NCBI GenBank assembly: GCA_006535965.1
Contig: QEAR01000043.1
Coordinates: 109,420 to 173,419, forward strand
Source: Spizellomyces sp. 'palustris'
Lineage: Eukaryota; Chytridiomycota; Chytridiomycetes; Spizellomycetales; Spizellomycetaceae
Length of the DNA: 64,000 bases
Reading direction: 5' to 3'
Made by a program: the position numbers and the translations under genes. Numbering within the stretch: the first letter of the stretch is position 1; every line of letters starts with the position of its first letter. Under the pieces are notes generated by a model. It had not been told where the DNA came from, did no database searches, and saw only the letters and a list, made by a program, of their open reading frames with translations. This document shows, in pieces, positions 33,201 to 52,000 of the stretch.

Positions 33201-34673
33201 CAGATACATTGATGCCATTCAGGTGAAGAATGTGTTTATATAGTTGCTTGTTTTTGCGGACACTGTGTTTAGCAATGTTGTCTTTGACAGCCCAAATTGC
33301 ATTGCTTTGATCTCGCAGCTTCGCATTTGCCTCGCTTATAGCCGCGGCATATGATCCGTCTGGGCCGCTCAAAGTTGAATGGCTTGCCTCTATGGCCTCC
33401 GTCTTTATTGAATCGTCTTTGCGATGTCTCTTCTCAGCAGCCCCATTCTCTTCTGGCGGATCCTCCTCCTCCAGAGACCTCTTGTTCTTGGACCGCGTAC
33501 TTCGCAAGCTACGTCCTGTTTCACTTTCTCTACCCATCACCTCTTTTCCTTTCTTCAGAGGCGCCTCTGAACCGGATACCGTCCCTTTCTTATAGGACTT
33601 TTGCCCAGCCGCCACCTCTTCTTCCGGCTCTTCTTTCGGTGAGTCGGGTATTGCTGAATCGAGTAGATAGCTTAGTCGTCAATCATATACAGTTTCGCTC
33701 AGTGGACAGCTCACGTTCGCCATTAATGAGTGCAGCAATAACAGCTCGATCCTGCGTCCGCAATTTTTCAATACCTTGAGTCGCTTTGGTCAGTTGGTCA
33801 ATTCTATCATGTGAAGCCATATGATATTACCATCAAACTCGCCTGGCGACGTGGCCTTTTCGCGGTGATGCTCAAAGAAGCACGCAGGCTGCAAGGTGTC
33901 AAACCATTTCAGCGCTACCAGGAAAGAGGACTTGTGCGCACTCACATGATGCCATGCAGGAATCAACATGGCCGGCGCCTGGTCTCTCTCGACCAAAATC
34001 GCTAAACGGAGTTCACCCTTTGGAATAGCTTCATCGCAAACTGCTCATTTGCATTTGCATCAACATGCAGTACAGTACAAGATTCCATTGCGCAGTAATT
34101 GGGCACATACCACGACATGTGCTTCGGCTACTCTTTGCATATTCACATTGGAGACCCAGAGGGTTACTGTTAGTGTCATGTGAACCCGCTGGCCCTTCCA
34201 TGACGGATCCAAACTTTGATCTCAGTCTTTCTTGATCATCCCACCGCTATTTCAACTGGTTAGGACAGTAAGAAGTGAGGACATCTCTCACACTACACAC
34301 CAAGTTGAGAAACCCATGTATGTTTTCGGCCGCATGAAGCTTTTTGGCGACGGGCTTTTTGATAACTAGGTCAAATTGCAAAGGTGATTAAGTTGTGAAC
34401 GTATTCATTGGCACACGCCCCTTTTCCGTAGCCATAAACTTACGGCATGCTAAATGATGCCAGTTTGGCTGGAGCCCATCAAAGAAGGGTGACTGTGTGA
34501 GTGTTGCTATCCTTATTGAACCCCGGGCAATGTTGGAACGACATCCTTTGCATGCGGCGCGCCCAGACTACGTCCACGTGTTAGAGATTCCGAATAGTCA
34601 AAAGTACGCCCACGAGTAGCTCTACTTTAGCGTATTCTACTTCAAAGTCACCCGCCCGTTTGGTCGTCATCAT
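30260..34673 (-). CDS. PARP1: Poly(ADP-ribose) polymerase 1, full domain set
   Basis: This nuclear DNA-break sensor makes poly(ADP-ribose) from NAD+. Reading from 34673, Zn1 has FEVEYAK / SGRAACKGC and [14 protein letters not shown]. Zn2 has [13 protein letters not shown] / [15 protein letters not shown] and PAWHH. PADR1/Zn3 spans the segment with [18 protein letters not shown] and [19 protein letters not shown]...C. Then come a BRCT domain ([28 protein letters not shown]), WGR ([16 protein letters not shown]), the helical regulatory domain ([17 protein letters not shown]) and the ART domain. ART shows H ([15 protein letters not shown]), Y ([16 protein letters not shown]) and the polymer-elongating Glu in YNEYIVYN (codon 30341-30343). 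It ends [10 protein letters not shown]. About fifteen exons. The start is chosen because it places the complete Zn1 in frame; some N-terminal joins are inferred. This is the complete metazoan-type layout, whereas ascomycete PrpA-type proteins lack the zinc fingers. Confidence 0.9.
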
Positions 34674-35624
34674 CTACGTTGGGAAAAACTAGTCGAACAT
34701 TGGCAGGAGTTAATGTGATGATTCATCATGTGGCGCGGTAGAGTCGATCATCGTTAAGATCGGCGCGCGACTCTCACCAGCCCTTGCCCAGAAATAATAT
34801 TGATAAACTAAACACTGTTTTTCACAGGAGAACAATGTGCCCTAATCTTTTTCGTAGCAAGAGGATTTTTCAACCGCCGAGTGATCCTGATGAACATGAA
34901 GACAATGAGCGACGCTCGTTTACGGTTGCTCATTGGAACGAAAAGAACAGCCCTTGTTCGAAATACAAGCAATGCAAGAGGGGCAGCTTTCTCATAGAGA
35001 AAAATGCTCATCCCAACTGCCAACAGGAAAGTAAATTTTGTCAACAGCGGTACTCGATACTCCTTGACTCCATAATCCCACTCTGCGAAATGTGGAACTC
35101 AAACGATTCGAACGTTGGCATTCACGCACGTGTCCATATCTGGCGTTTTCGCCAGCAGCGTCAAGGATAGTTCAGATATTCTTGCCAAATATGAGTAGTG
35201 TATTTCTTCAGAAAGTAGCAGGGATGGTGACAACGACCGCGTTTCTCCGTTTCCCTGGACATTCGATCAAGTCTGTCGAATTGCTCGTGCCCAATAATCG
35301 GTTTCAAAGCAGGGCAGTACAGAGTTCAATTGATTGTGGGTCTCCACATTGCGAGCTGCCACAAAGACATCAATCTTCTGGATTACGCAAATGAATAGTA
35401 GCGAGATCTTTTTCATCCAGGCGCAAAAAATATTCTGACAATTAAATAGTAAAGTAATGTCCATCCAATCAAGGTTTACGGAAGAATGATAAGGAAGACT
35501 TGAAAAACAGTGTCGATGGGCATACTCTAGGGAGCGTTCAGTTCACGTGCGTTGGATCTCTATTTTACAAGTTCTGATCAACATTCGGCCAGTGTCCCCC
35601 CGACAGCCTATCGAACATACCTCA
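34674..35624. other. Spacer between PARP1 promoter and SSNA1 3' end
   Basis: No confident gene. A plus-strand ORF at about 34784-35170 (from an internal ATG, MCPNLFRSKRIFQPPSDPDE) is preceded by an acceptor-like TTTTTCACAG. It has no recognisable family, and its reverse frame is equally open. PARP1 regulatory sequence should lie near 34680-34800. Confidence 0.3.
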
Positions 35625-36515
35625 TTAGACATGAGGTCCAAAGTCCGTACTGGGACAGATCCCGCGTCCACTATGTGATGCGATGGCCTGACTTTCCTGT
35701 TGTAAGAGCTCCAGGAGCGTTTGGGATGACTCTACGATCTATGTTGAACGGTCTGTACGAGATTTCTTTATGATCTTTATGAAACGTTCCCCAGAGCACA
35801 TTACCTTCTGATATGCGGTCTCTGTATCCTGATGAGATACATTTTTTGAATGAATAGCTGGCCAAGTGCAAATGACCACAACGGTTCTCCTTTACCTGTA
35901 TCAGCCGATCATATTCATTTCGTACAGTATATTTCTAGATTGTTAGATATTATTGAGCGGATTGTTAGATATTATCACTCATAGGAAGCTGATACACTTA
36001 CTTTAGTTAACGACTGCTTCACTCGCTCCAACTGATCGGTAAGCTCATGGATTTGCTGCTGAAGATCATCCTTGCGACATTCTTCTTTGTTAATTTCAAT
36101 TTCTGTCCAGAACAATAATCAGTTTCAAGCATTTGCTTCGTTACAAACACGCTCATTGACTGCTTTCACTGTCATAGGCTGCTAATTTTCCCACGGCACA
36201 GTACCTATGGCTTCTCGTTGATCTCGCAAATGCTCAAGATCTGGCGATGGAAGATGATGAGTTAGTATGCGCTGAACGCACCCTAAGGCCACATACAATA
36301 CTTCACCCACTCTTTACCAAGTCGTTATTGAAAGACTGAAGGTTGGATGGGGTTATTCGAGACTGCATCGCTTCGCTGTTCTGAAAGTACGCAATTCGAT
36401 GAACATCGCGTGAAGGTGCCGGGTGAGTCACAATCCAATTTGGGGTAAATGACACCCTCGTAATGAACGGGGTTCTTGGCATGCTTTCGTTCTGGCCACC
36501 TGTCTTGGACGCCAT
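35625..36515 (-). CDS. SSNA1: SSNA1/DIP13 microtubule-nucleating coiled-coil protein
   Basis: SSNA1 (NA14; DIP13 in Chlamydomonas) forms fibrils on centrioles, basal bodies and axonemes and promotes microtubule branching. The match is strong along the coiled coil: SNLQSFNNDLVK, LEHLRDQREAI, NKEECRKDDLQQQIHELTDQ, LERVKQSLTK, RNEYDRLIQ, DTETAYQK and VESSQTLLELLQQ. All are separated by introns and in the human SSNA1 order. It ends with a short Ser/Gly-rich tail after ESQAIASHSG. The N-terminus (MASKTGGQNESMPRTPFITR) is longer than in animals; an intron with GTGTCA donor probably joins it to NSEAMQSR. Presence of the gene implies that the organism builds basal bodies, as expected for a zoospore-forming fungus. 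Confidence 0.85.
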
Positions 36516-36617
36516 TTTTCATCACTAGGACATCCTGCTGCTAAGTCCTCTTCGGTCTACTATACTCAAGCAACGGTATCAACATATATTTTGTTGCAGC
36601 GTTGCGCAAACCGCACC
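36516..36617. promoter_or_regulatory. 102-bp divergent promoter, SSNA1 / RasGEF
   Basis: Only 102 bp separate the two start codons, so both 5' UTRs and core promoters are packed here. The sequence includes AACATATATTTTG near 36577, a TATA-like stretch in the orientation of the RasGEF gene. Confidence 0.4.
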
Positions 36618-38878
36618 ATGTCGAACATTGACTTCACAATTGCCGACGCGGACAGGCACTTAGCGCAACTCGACCTGCAAGCTGCCTTCCGCTCATACCT
36701 ACAGGCCGTCTCTCTAATAATAACGCACCTAGCCAAAGAAACGGTGTTCTCTGCCAATGGTGAAACTATTGACAAAAATGGTGACAGAAAGTTCAAGAAC
36801 GTTGTGACTACTCTTCCAGACGATGCTGAGCGACTTTTTGGGTTGGCCCATTTATGGTACGTACAGAAGTAAGCCATGAACTCTCAATTCTATCTGTTGA
36901 AAATTCGTTGGCATCAAATAGCTTCACGGAAGCAGAGGATATCATGTTTGGCACCGTTTCCGTGGACGATCTAGAACCGTATGACGAGCAAGATGACGCA
37001 TCGATCCATCAGCCGGACGGGGATGAACCAGAAAGGGCTTCACCGCCAAAAGACTTTCGTGAGCACCGGTTGTCACGTCCACGGTCTATCCGATCTGTTG
37101 AAAGCTCCATCAAACGGAGCAGTACTTGGAACTCCTATCGCTGTTCGTTGGCTAGGGCGCTGGGATCCAGCAACCCAAGCGAAGAAAGGCTGGTGAGAAC
37201 CTTCTTTTTTGCCGTATTACAAGGTGCCCGTATTGAATTATGGATGCAATCTCCATAGTCGCAGAGGAATGCAACACCTGATGCGTCTTCCTGGCTTCTC
37301 GGAGATAACAACCGCGCAACGTCCCCACCGCCGCCCTTTGATGCAGATAACTTACATGCCCTCAAACAAAGCGCATCATCTATACCCCAGCAGCAACCAT
37401 TTGCTTCCGGAGCGACTTCACAACCCCGGGAATCTTTGATCTGGCAATTCCCTTCTGTCCCGGCGCAAGGAAAAGCAAACGATACGCAACAAGTACCTCA
37501 TGGTCCGCTAGGTTTCAATGCCTCACTTCAAAATGGTATCACGCCGTATGCCCCACCGCCTCCATCCTCCCCTAGCGCACCCCCACCTCGCGAGTCGTTG
37601 ATATGGCACTTCCCATCTGTTCCTCGGGAGCAAGACAAAGTGAAGTCTTCACCATCCGGTTCCCCGAACAATGCGAACCTTCCGACGTCGCCAAGCACAC
37701 CCCAATCACCCATGCCACCACCACCTGCGCCGCTATCTCACGCCTCCTCTGCAACTTCGGTTACATCTCAATCTCCTGCAAATACGTACCTTCCAATGAT
37801 CCCTACTTCCCCGCTCATCTATCAACATAGAATCCTTTCAGACCAATATAACACCGCAACCTCACAGCTGCAAGTCCTCGAAAACACCCAACATACAGGC
37901 AGACCTTACTCCCAGACGGCTGGAACATTATCCCAGATCCGCCGGCTGGTCGAAACGTCCAGTGTAGCAAAAAATAGACTAACTTCATTAAACGCGATAA
38001 TCAGCGAATGGGGCAGCCGAAAGCTGGTCGATCTGAGCGCGGACGATCTCGGGAAAGCCATTCTCTGCTTTGATGTGGACATGTTCCGCGGTATCAAAGC
38101 AGTGGATTTGCTTGGATATGCCACATCAGGTGGTTCCGCACCGGACGCCATCCGTCGCGCCCAAGATTTCGCGCACTTTCTTTACCGAACCGTTCAATCT
38201 ACTATCCTCGAACACGACCAACCCATCTCTCGAGTGTCCTGCATCGTGCGATGGATCACCGTCGCGCAAGTCTTGTTCATCCATCGGGATTTTCACGGGT
38301 TGCAGGCTATTCTCTCTGCTTTATCCTCTGTCTTGGTTGCGCGGTTAAGCGGTACCTGGAAAACTGTTAGCAAAAAGTATCGGGGCCTCTACGACGATCT
38401 TTTAAGGGTGTTGGCGGATATGAAGGATCCAAGATGGTTCCGGCAGCAATTGGACCGAGTCGAAAAGCCGTGTGTCCCCATCCTCGACAGACTTTTGAGC
38501 CATGATGCAGCAGAAGCCAAACGGATCATGGATGTGTGCAAGGAGGATGAAGCGGAATGGGATAAAGATGTGGGAACAGTTGCGAATCCGGTTGTGGACG
38601 TTGGTCCGATGCATTGGCTTGTGACGAGGGGTTGGATGAATGATAGGCATGTGGAGGGGTTAAGTTACATGTGGGAGCCTGAACCAGGGGGAGCAGGGCA
38701 GAAGCAGGCGCGAAAGGGTGCCGAGGACACGGTGATGAGTGCGAGACCTCCACCGTTGACCCCTACCTTGTCAAGCGTCACAGTGGGTTCCATGACGTCC
38801 CCTCCTTCAGTGGATGCGCAGATGGATCATTCGCTTCTTAGACGGCTCAATCAGCTGGGACCTTTCAGCAAGAAATAG
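36618..38878 (+). CDS. RasGEF (Cdc25-homology) domain protein
   Basis: Residues from about 38040 (LVDLSADDLGKAILCFDVDM) to 38640 follow the RasGEF catalytic fold. They include a FLYRTVQSTILEHDQPISR segment, VRWITVAQVLFIHRDFHG then LQAILSALSSVLVARLSGTW, KYRGLYDDLLRVLADMKDPR and VPILDRLL. The N-terminus (MSNIDFTIADADRHLAQLDL) is a helical block that could be MIT-like. The centre is Pro/Ser-rich and disordered, and contains RESLIWQFPSVP and RESLIWHFPSVP, two near-identical copies about 60 residues apart. A canonical REM (RasGEF-N) domain was not recognised; the segment around LSQIRRLVETSSVAKNRL may serve that role. Four exons, the last from about 37260. Target Ras/Rap unknown. Confidence 0.75.
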
Positions 38879-39119
38879 AAATATGTTGGTAAAATATGAT
38901 TTAATTACAAGTCCGTTTTGGCTCATGCGTTGTGACAATGAAATTTACGTCGCTCGGCTGGCACTGAGGTACAGGGCGGCTGATCATTGAGGAATTCATG
39001 GAGCCACACCCTACATCGATTGTTCCCTTAATAATACACTATTCGGAGAATCCTCCCAGTGTCCAATAAGAATGTTCCATGTTTTGATCTCATTCTACAC
39101 ATCGCGAAACAGAATAAAT
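38879..39119. terminator. Convergent 3' region, RasGEF / ABCC transporter
   Basis: This 241-bp spacer between two stop codons is AT-rich. AATAATACACTA near 39031 and AGAATAAATT at 39111-39120 are possible polyadenylation-type signals. No gene. Confidence 0.3.
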
Positions 39120-45382
<6,263 letters not shown>

Positions 45383-46056
45383 GTCAGCAGCTGCAATGAG
45401 ACAACGCGGCCTCCAATGATGGGTTGAGAGTGTCCTGGGCTTTTATGGGATAGTCCAAAAATTCCAATTAGTCATCTTTTAATTTTGCACGCGTTCATCT
45501 GGGAAATAGAATGCAGTGATGTGTATCTTTGAATCTATATTATTTTGTTACTTGCGTTGATACAGGATGGACAAGGAATATGATCCTGATGTACAAAATG
45601 AGTAATAGAGAATACGGAAAGCCATTGTCGCTCAAGTCTATAGAAGTATAGGCAGCACTGCAGAGTCCGGATGGCCGCGATCAGAATGACCGTAACCTCC
45701 GAACAGACCTTGTCAAAGACCAGTGCCAGGTGCAGCACCTTCCTCGTACAGAAAAACGCTGCTCGCAACCGCACTATCGGTTGTTACTTGTTGCGTTTGA
45801 TTCTGACCTGCGCGATCATTGGCGTAGAAGCGGGGCCCTTCCGTTGTCCCAGAACTAAGTCTGACTCGATTATCACGCTGAGAACTTGGCAATGTTTTTT
45901 GCAATGTGCAAGTGGTCCAGTAAACGCACACAAAAGCCAAAGAATCGAACGCACACTTGAGAAAAAAAGAATATATGGCCTACTCATTGCTAAATGTAAA
46001 CTTTCCAATACAACGCTATATACATCACTCCCCTTACTACCCTACAAAAACCAACA
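45383..46056. promoter_or_regulatory. PKS 3' flank and ABCC promoter region
   Basis: This spacer lies between two genes on the minus strand. Open frames across it (for example plus 45671-46255) have no family motif, and part of that frame is antisense to the PKS C-terminus. The spacer should include PKS polyadenylation signals and the ABCC promoter. Confidence 0.35.
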
Positions 46057-49000
46057 CTACTCTTTCGACGCCATAAAATGCGCCAAAAGCTGCCTCCCAT
46101 ACAACTTGCCCACCTCCCCAGACGTCCTAGGACACTCTACAAACCCCTCCCCAAGAACCCTCCTAGAATTCTCCCCCAAAAACCTAGGCAAAACCACATT
46201 CGCCTGCCTCACAAGATGCGCAAGCGGGACCATGGGATTCCGCGTATTATTTTGAACCTGGGTCTCAAATTCCGTTTGCCATTCTTTTAGTGGGATGATT
46301 TTGCATGGGGGTACACCGTCTGGTATGATGGATGGGAGATCTGCCCATGTCAACCTGTAAAATAACATGTAAGACTGACCGAATAATGCACATTTTTTAA
46401 AATCACACAAGACTCACATTTCGGGATTATTGATATGAAAGATGGGGTCATTCCATGCTTGCTCGGAAGCTCCCAATGCAACAATCATGGCCGCACACCA
46501 ATCCACGGGTGTCACTGAAAAAAGAAACGGGGTATCGGGTGCCATGCCCATCTCGCAGACCGCCAATACAAACCGCCAAATAAAACTATCCAAATGAAGC
46601 ACTAGACAAAAAAAAACACACACACACACACGAACGAACGTGAATACCACAAATCAACGGGGTTTTTTTTTGTCATTTTTACTTTTACCTCCAGTTTGAC
46701 TACTTCCACCTAACGTCCCAGGTCGAATCACCATGACAGGTACACCCCTTCCCCGAGCCCGCTCACAAAGCACCTCGGAAATCCATTTCGATTGAGCGTA
46801 CCCTGTGAATGTTTTTGGGTCCAGGTCGTGGATGTTGTGGGATTCGGATATGGTTTCCAGGCCAGAAAAGGCAAAGAGCTAAGGTTTGGGGTTAGTTATA
46901 AAGTTTTTTGTAAGAGGTTTTAAGGGTAACGAGGTCGGTGAGTAAACGTACGTTTGTGGATGAAATGTATTGAACGGCTTTAAGCCGAAGTGTCGTAGCG
47001 AGACACAAGATTTCTTTGGTGCTGGTGCTGTTGACGGATAGACTTGCATACGGTTTTAAATGATCCGCCTACAAAAAAAACATTTAAGACCATTGAAAAT
47101 GATTTGGGGGGGGGGTTTCAAACACTTTTAACGTACCACACCCGCAGCATGCACGATCCATTCCACATTTTTAGCTACCCATTCCCAATCCCCATCACTC
47201 ATTCCAAGATGTTCATGTGCACAATCTCCTAGTATGACCTTTATCCGGTCCCTCCACTCTTGTTTCCACACTTGTGCCTTTTCACACGCGGTTTGGATTC
47301 GGGCCGTGCCTTGTTGAGGTGTCGATGCGCGGACGAGGCAGGCAATGGTGGCATTTGGGAATCGATCAAAGAGGGCGGATAGGATGGATCGACCGAGGAA
47401 TCCGGTTGCGCCTGTTAGGAAAATGGTTGGGTGATTTAAATGTACGCCGGTAACGATGAGACCTGCTGCGGAAATGGAGGGATGGTCCAAAGCGTCCACT
47501 TGAGATACGCAATCAAAAGTTGAATCGGTCTGAAATGCAAGTTGCCGTTTGTCGTCGTCAAGTTGTTGAGAATCGACGCCGTCCGTTACTGCATTTTTTT
47601 TAGCAACAGAAACATGAGCTAAATCCCGCAACGCCCGAACCGAAACCGGACCCAATAACTGAAGCTGCGAAACATGGACTCCCAACTCTGATTCCAACAC
47701 CCCACTCAACCGACTCGCAGTCAAAGAATCCAATCCAAGTGAACTGAGATGAACAGTATCCTCCACAGCCGATACATCCACATTGAGAATCCTTGTAATC
47801 AGCGCTCCAACGGGATCCTCGCTTGTAGATTCTTGTTCATGGTCCTGGTCATCTCCATGCGTGACGAGATGCGCGATACTAGTTTGGTTCGCAGGTGATA
47901 TCCCATAACTAACCCTCCAATTCAACTCGGGGATCAGATACGGGACATGCTGTGTACATCCCGTCAGCGTTCTTGCCACCGCTTCCTGAATCTGGTCGCA
48001 TAGTTCACTCGATGTACATGCCAGCGTGTCCAGGACTTTGAGTGTCGCATTGTTTTTCGATGCACGCAAGGCTGCAAAGACACCAATGTCGGATATGGCG
48101 GGTACGGCAAAGGAAATGACGTTATGGCAATCACGAGCGTATCGGTCAAAAAAGCTTTGAGCAGCGTTATAGTTAGCTTGACCAGGATTAAAAAACAGGG
48201 CAGCCGTTGACGAAAACAGGAATAGGAAATCCAAGTGACCGATTGAGACGACTTTTTCGAGGATGTCGAGTGCCCCGATTTTGGACTTGTTGACAGTTGC
48301 GAATTTTTCGGGTGTCATGTTCACAAAGAGGTCGTCAGCCAATACCACCGACATGAGGAAAATACCACCGATAGGCCCCATGGCATTCGCAGCATCCACC
48401 ACTTTTTTCATGGCGTGTTCATCACAGGCATCCGCAGCCATGAACCGAACCTGTGCACCCGTATACTGCTCATCCCCAATAAAACTCTCGAGCGTCAACC
48501 GATCCACGCGATCAACGATACCCCTCCGCCCCGTTAAAATCACATTCCGCGCCCCATTCGCAAAAAGATTCACAGCAAGTCGCGGCCCAAGACCTCCACA
48601 TCCACCCACCAGTATATACGATTTCCGGGGATCAAATAACGGACGCGGTCGATACATGTTCATCACACCTTTTTGCAGACTGAGATCCACGACGATTTTC
48701 CCGATATGCTGACCTGATTCCATGAGTCGGTATGCTTCAGTCAACCCCTCTATTCCACGAAACCCGTGATGATACAGGAATGTAAACGGGGTTTGGGTGT
48801 GTTGGGATATAATAGTGTCGAGAAGCTGGCTCATGGATTCGGGGTGGAATTTACTGAGAGAGCCGAGTTCGATGGCGATGTAGGATGTGGCTTTTGCGAA
48901 ATGGGACATTGAGATGGGTGTGCCGGATAATGCGTCGCGTTTGGAAATGTCAATGAAGCGGCCCAGTGGGGCGAGCATGGCTTAAGAGAGTTTGTTGTTT

Positions 49001-52000
49001 AGGAATAGCGAGTGGGAATAACAAAACGGAGAGACTTACCACACCCGGCTTGTAAGGCTGTTCCTTGCAGCGAATTCAAGACAACATCAAACCCCTTTCG
49101 CCCTCGTTTTGCCAACCACGCTTGCCCCTCCCGCATCCACGTCTCTGTCGACCGCGACGTACTCATGGCATCATAGTCCACCCCCAACCCTTTATGAATA
49201 AACTCTCGTTTCTCTGTTGACCCCACCGTACAAAACACTTGACAGCCTACCCGCCTCGCAACCTGAATGGCAGACAACCCAACACCCCCCGCCGCCGAAT
49301 GAATCAAAACCGTTTCACCGGGTCGTATCTGGGCTTTTTCGATCAGGGCGTACCAAACCGTTCCATACGCAATCGGGAACGCCGCAGCTTCCATCATGTT
49401 CATCGTATCTGGTATTTTCGATACCAACCATTCCGATGTAACGGCCACCGACCCCTCTCGTGATGCCCCCGTGGTGCCCATGACCCGATCCCCTACGACG
49501 ACCCTCGAGACTTTCGACCCAACACCACTCACCACCCCCGCAAATTCCGATAACCGGTCCGTATCAGGTAACAACCCCGCGGCCGATAAGACGTTTTTGA
49601 AATTGAGTGCAACGGCTTGAACCCTGATTTGGACGGCATGGGCATGTAACGCGGGTGGGAAATACCGATGCGGTGCGAGTGCGTTTACACCCATTTGATC
49701 TGTTTTAAGATCTAGGACCCAATCTCCATCCCGTTTTTCATTGTCTATTCGAGGGACGCTCACAATCCGTCGTGAAAAGAGCCGCGTACCACGTACACAC
49801 GTGAACGGCTCCACTCCCCCCCGTTTCTCAGCTTCCATTAACACGTCCAACCATCCTTGTTTGGTGGTTATGGGTGTGCTTTGTGGGAATATTATTGCGT
49901 AGGATGTTAGGTTCGGGTACTCGTTTGTGAGTGTTGCTGAGAGGGCTTGTCCCATGGCTCCTGTGGGTGTATCCTCTGTTAGGATCCAGATGGTTCCGGT
50001 GGGGTTCTCCCCCAAGTTTTGTATCGAGTGAACGAGTTGCATTTCGGTTCCGTGGTGGTAGTGGTAGACGAGTGTTGTTGCGTCTAGAGAATAAAGGGGT
50101 GGTTGAGAACACGGTAGAGGCGAGTCGATATGTGGACGCTTTCCGAGTGCCATCCAAATCTTTTCCTCTTGACTCTTGTCTTCCGATTTAGACGTTCCGT
50201 TCATCGTGGTCGGTACACACCCTTCCACGAGATCACTATTCATCTCACACGACAAGGACCCATCCGAAGAAAGCGTCTCAAGATCCTCACTACTATGATC
50301 CGATTCAGATTCTACACTGGGAGGAACCTCTTTCGGATACTCGAAACAAGTACGGGTTGGATCACGTTGTGCGGAGATAAAAAAGTGTGGGCCAACGGAT
50401 TCGAGGATTTGGGGTTCGATGAAGAGTGTATTTGTGAGGGTTGTTTTCCAGTGGTTGGGAGGGTGGGGAGGGGTTGGTGTGTTTGTAAAAATGTCGCCTT
50501 AAATATAGGGCGTTAGTGGTGGATGTGATTTACAAGAGATCAAAGAGGCGTTTACCGAGGATGGGAAACCGAGTCTTTAGCGTCGTGGCATTCAAATCGG
50601 AAGTAAAGACGTATCCACCGGGTACCTTTTTCCAAAATATATCAAAAACCAAATTAAAAACAGTAATGCAAAAAAGGACAAAACTTACCAATAACCCAAG
50701 AACCACTCCAAAAACATCACACCCATCCCCCAAAAACCTCAACACATCCCCCCCAACCACCACATCAAAACTCTCTGGTCGACACCTCGGCTCACTCTCT
50801 ACACCCGCCCTCACATCAAACCTGGTATGATCCGTCCCGTTGTACCGTCCAGCCAGATTCACTCCAACGATATCAAGATGAATGTGCGGAGTAGTACTTG
50901 CTATAATGTCGGGCCAATTGAGTCTGCGTTTGTGTATGTAGAGGTCTAGGATGCGTAGGACTCGACGGTCGTTGGCGTTGGAGATGAGTTTTTGGAGGGT
51001 TTGTTTAAAGTGGGTTTCAATGGCAGTCGTGAATGCTGGGAGTTGGTCTTGAAAATATAATGTTAAATATGTGAGGGGTGGGATGAAGTACGTAAACAAC
51101 AACAAAAAAAAGCAAAACAAACTTACATATGCGATCAAAAAGGTCATCGTTGACCAGACCCTCCTGACCCTCCTTTTTGACTCTCTCCAAGGCCTCTACA
51201 AGCGGCTGCTCCCTCCCATCTCGTAAAACTTTTCCATGCACCTCCATCCAACTCGAATCATCCCACTTGACATCCAAAACCTTTCGATCGATACTCAAAA
51301 ACCGTGGCTCCCACACAGCAGTATACGCATCCTGGACTTTTTTCGCTTTCCGAACCATGTGGGACGTTTTGCCTTCGACGACAACAAGCATTTCCAACGT
51401 ATCCGCGTCAAATAGGTAGAGATTTTGGAGGGAGATACGGTCCGTGTAACTGATATCCTCACAGTGGATTAGAATGCGTTTTGCGGATCGGATTTGGTCG
51501 TTAGTGCCCGTGAGTGATATGTAGCTGATTTCGGAGGGCATGTAGGTGTCGACGAGAGTTCGGGTATCGTTAAAGAAGAGCTATTGTTAAAAACAGTGCG
51601 GTGAGTTAATTTACAAAAACAATAAACAAGAGTATTTTTGTAATGAAGACAAGAACGTACCGACATGCCCCATCCCGTCTGACACGCACAATCGAGTAAC
51701 GCCGGATGAAGTACCATCCCCCTTGCATGCGTATTCCAAAGCTCATCCGACACCTCCACAAAAGCAATATAATCCTTCTCCCTCGTAGACGACCCACGAA
51801 TCTCGGTAATCATGGCAAAAACCCCAGAATACTCTGCACCCGTTCCCGCAATAATTTGATAAAACCTCTGCCCATCCATAACGAGATCAAACTCGCTCAT
51901 GAAATCCTGTCCGAGATGTTCGATCGCGGTTTTCGGGGTATAGACCGCTTCCATGACAAACTGTCCCGTCGCATGGACTGTATCCAACATCACACCCGCA

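Noticed and set aside
33000-33615. PARP start at the internal Met near 33615 ([11 protein letters not shown]...)
   Set aside because: The frame there begins with a non-ATG codon, and upstream exons encode two complete PARP zinc fingers, so the gene starts at 34673.
34784-35170. Plus-strand ORF starting with an acceptor-like TTTTTCACAG
   Set aside because: No family resemblance, and the reverse frame is equally open; it lies in the PARP1 upstream spacer.
45671-46255. Plus-strand ORF of 194 codons between ABCC and PKS
   Set aside because: Its 3' part is antisense to the PKS reductase C-terminus, and the rest has no motif or start context supporting a gene.
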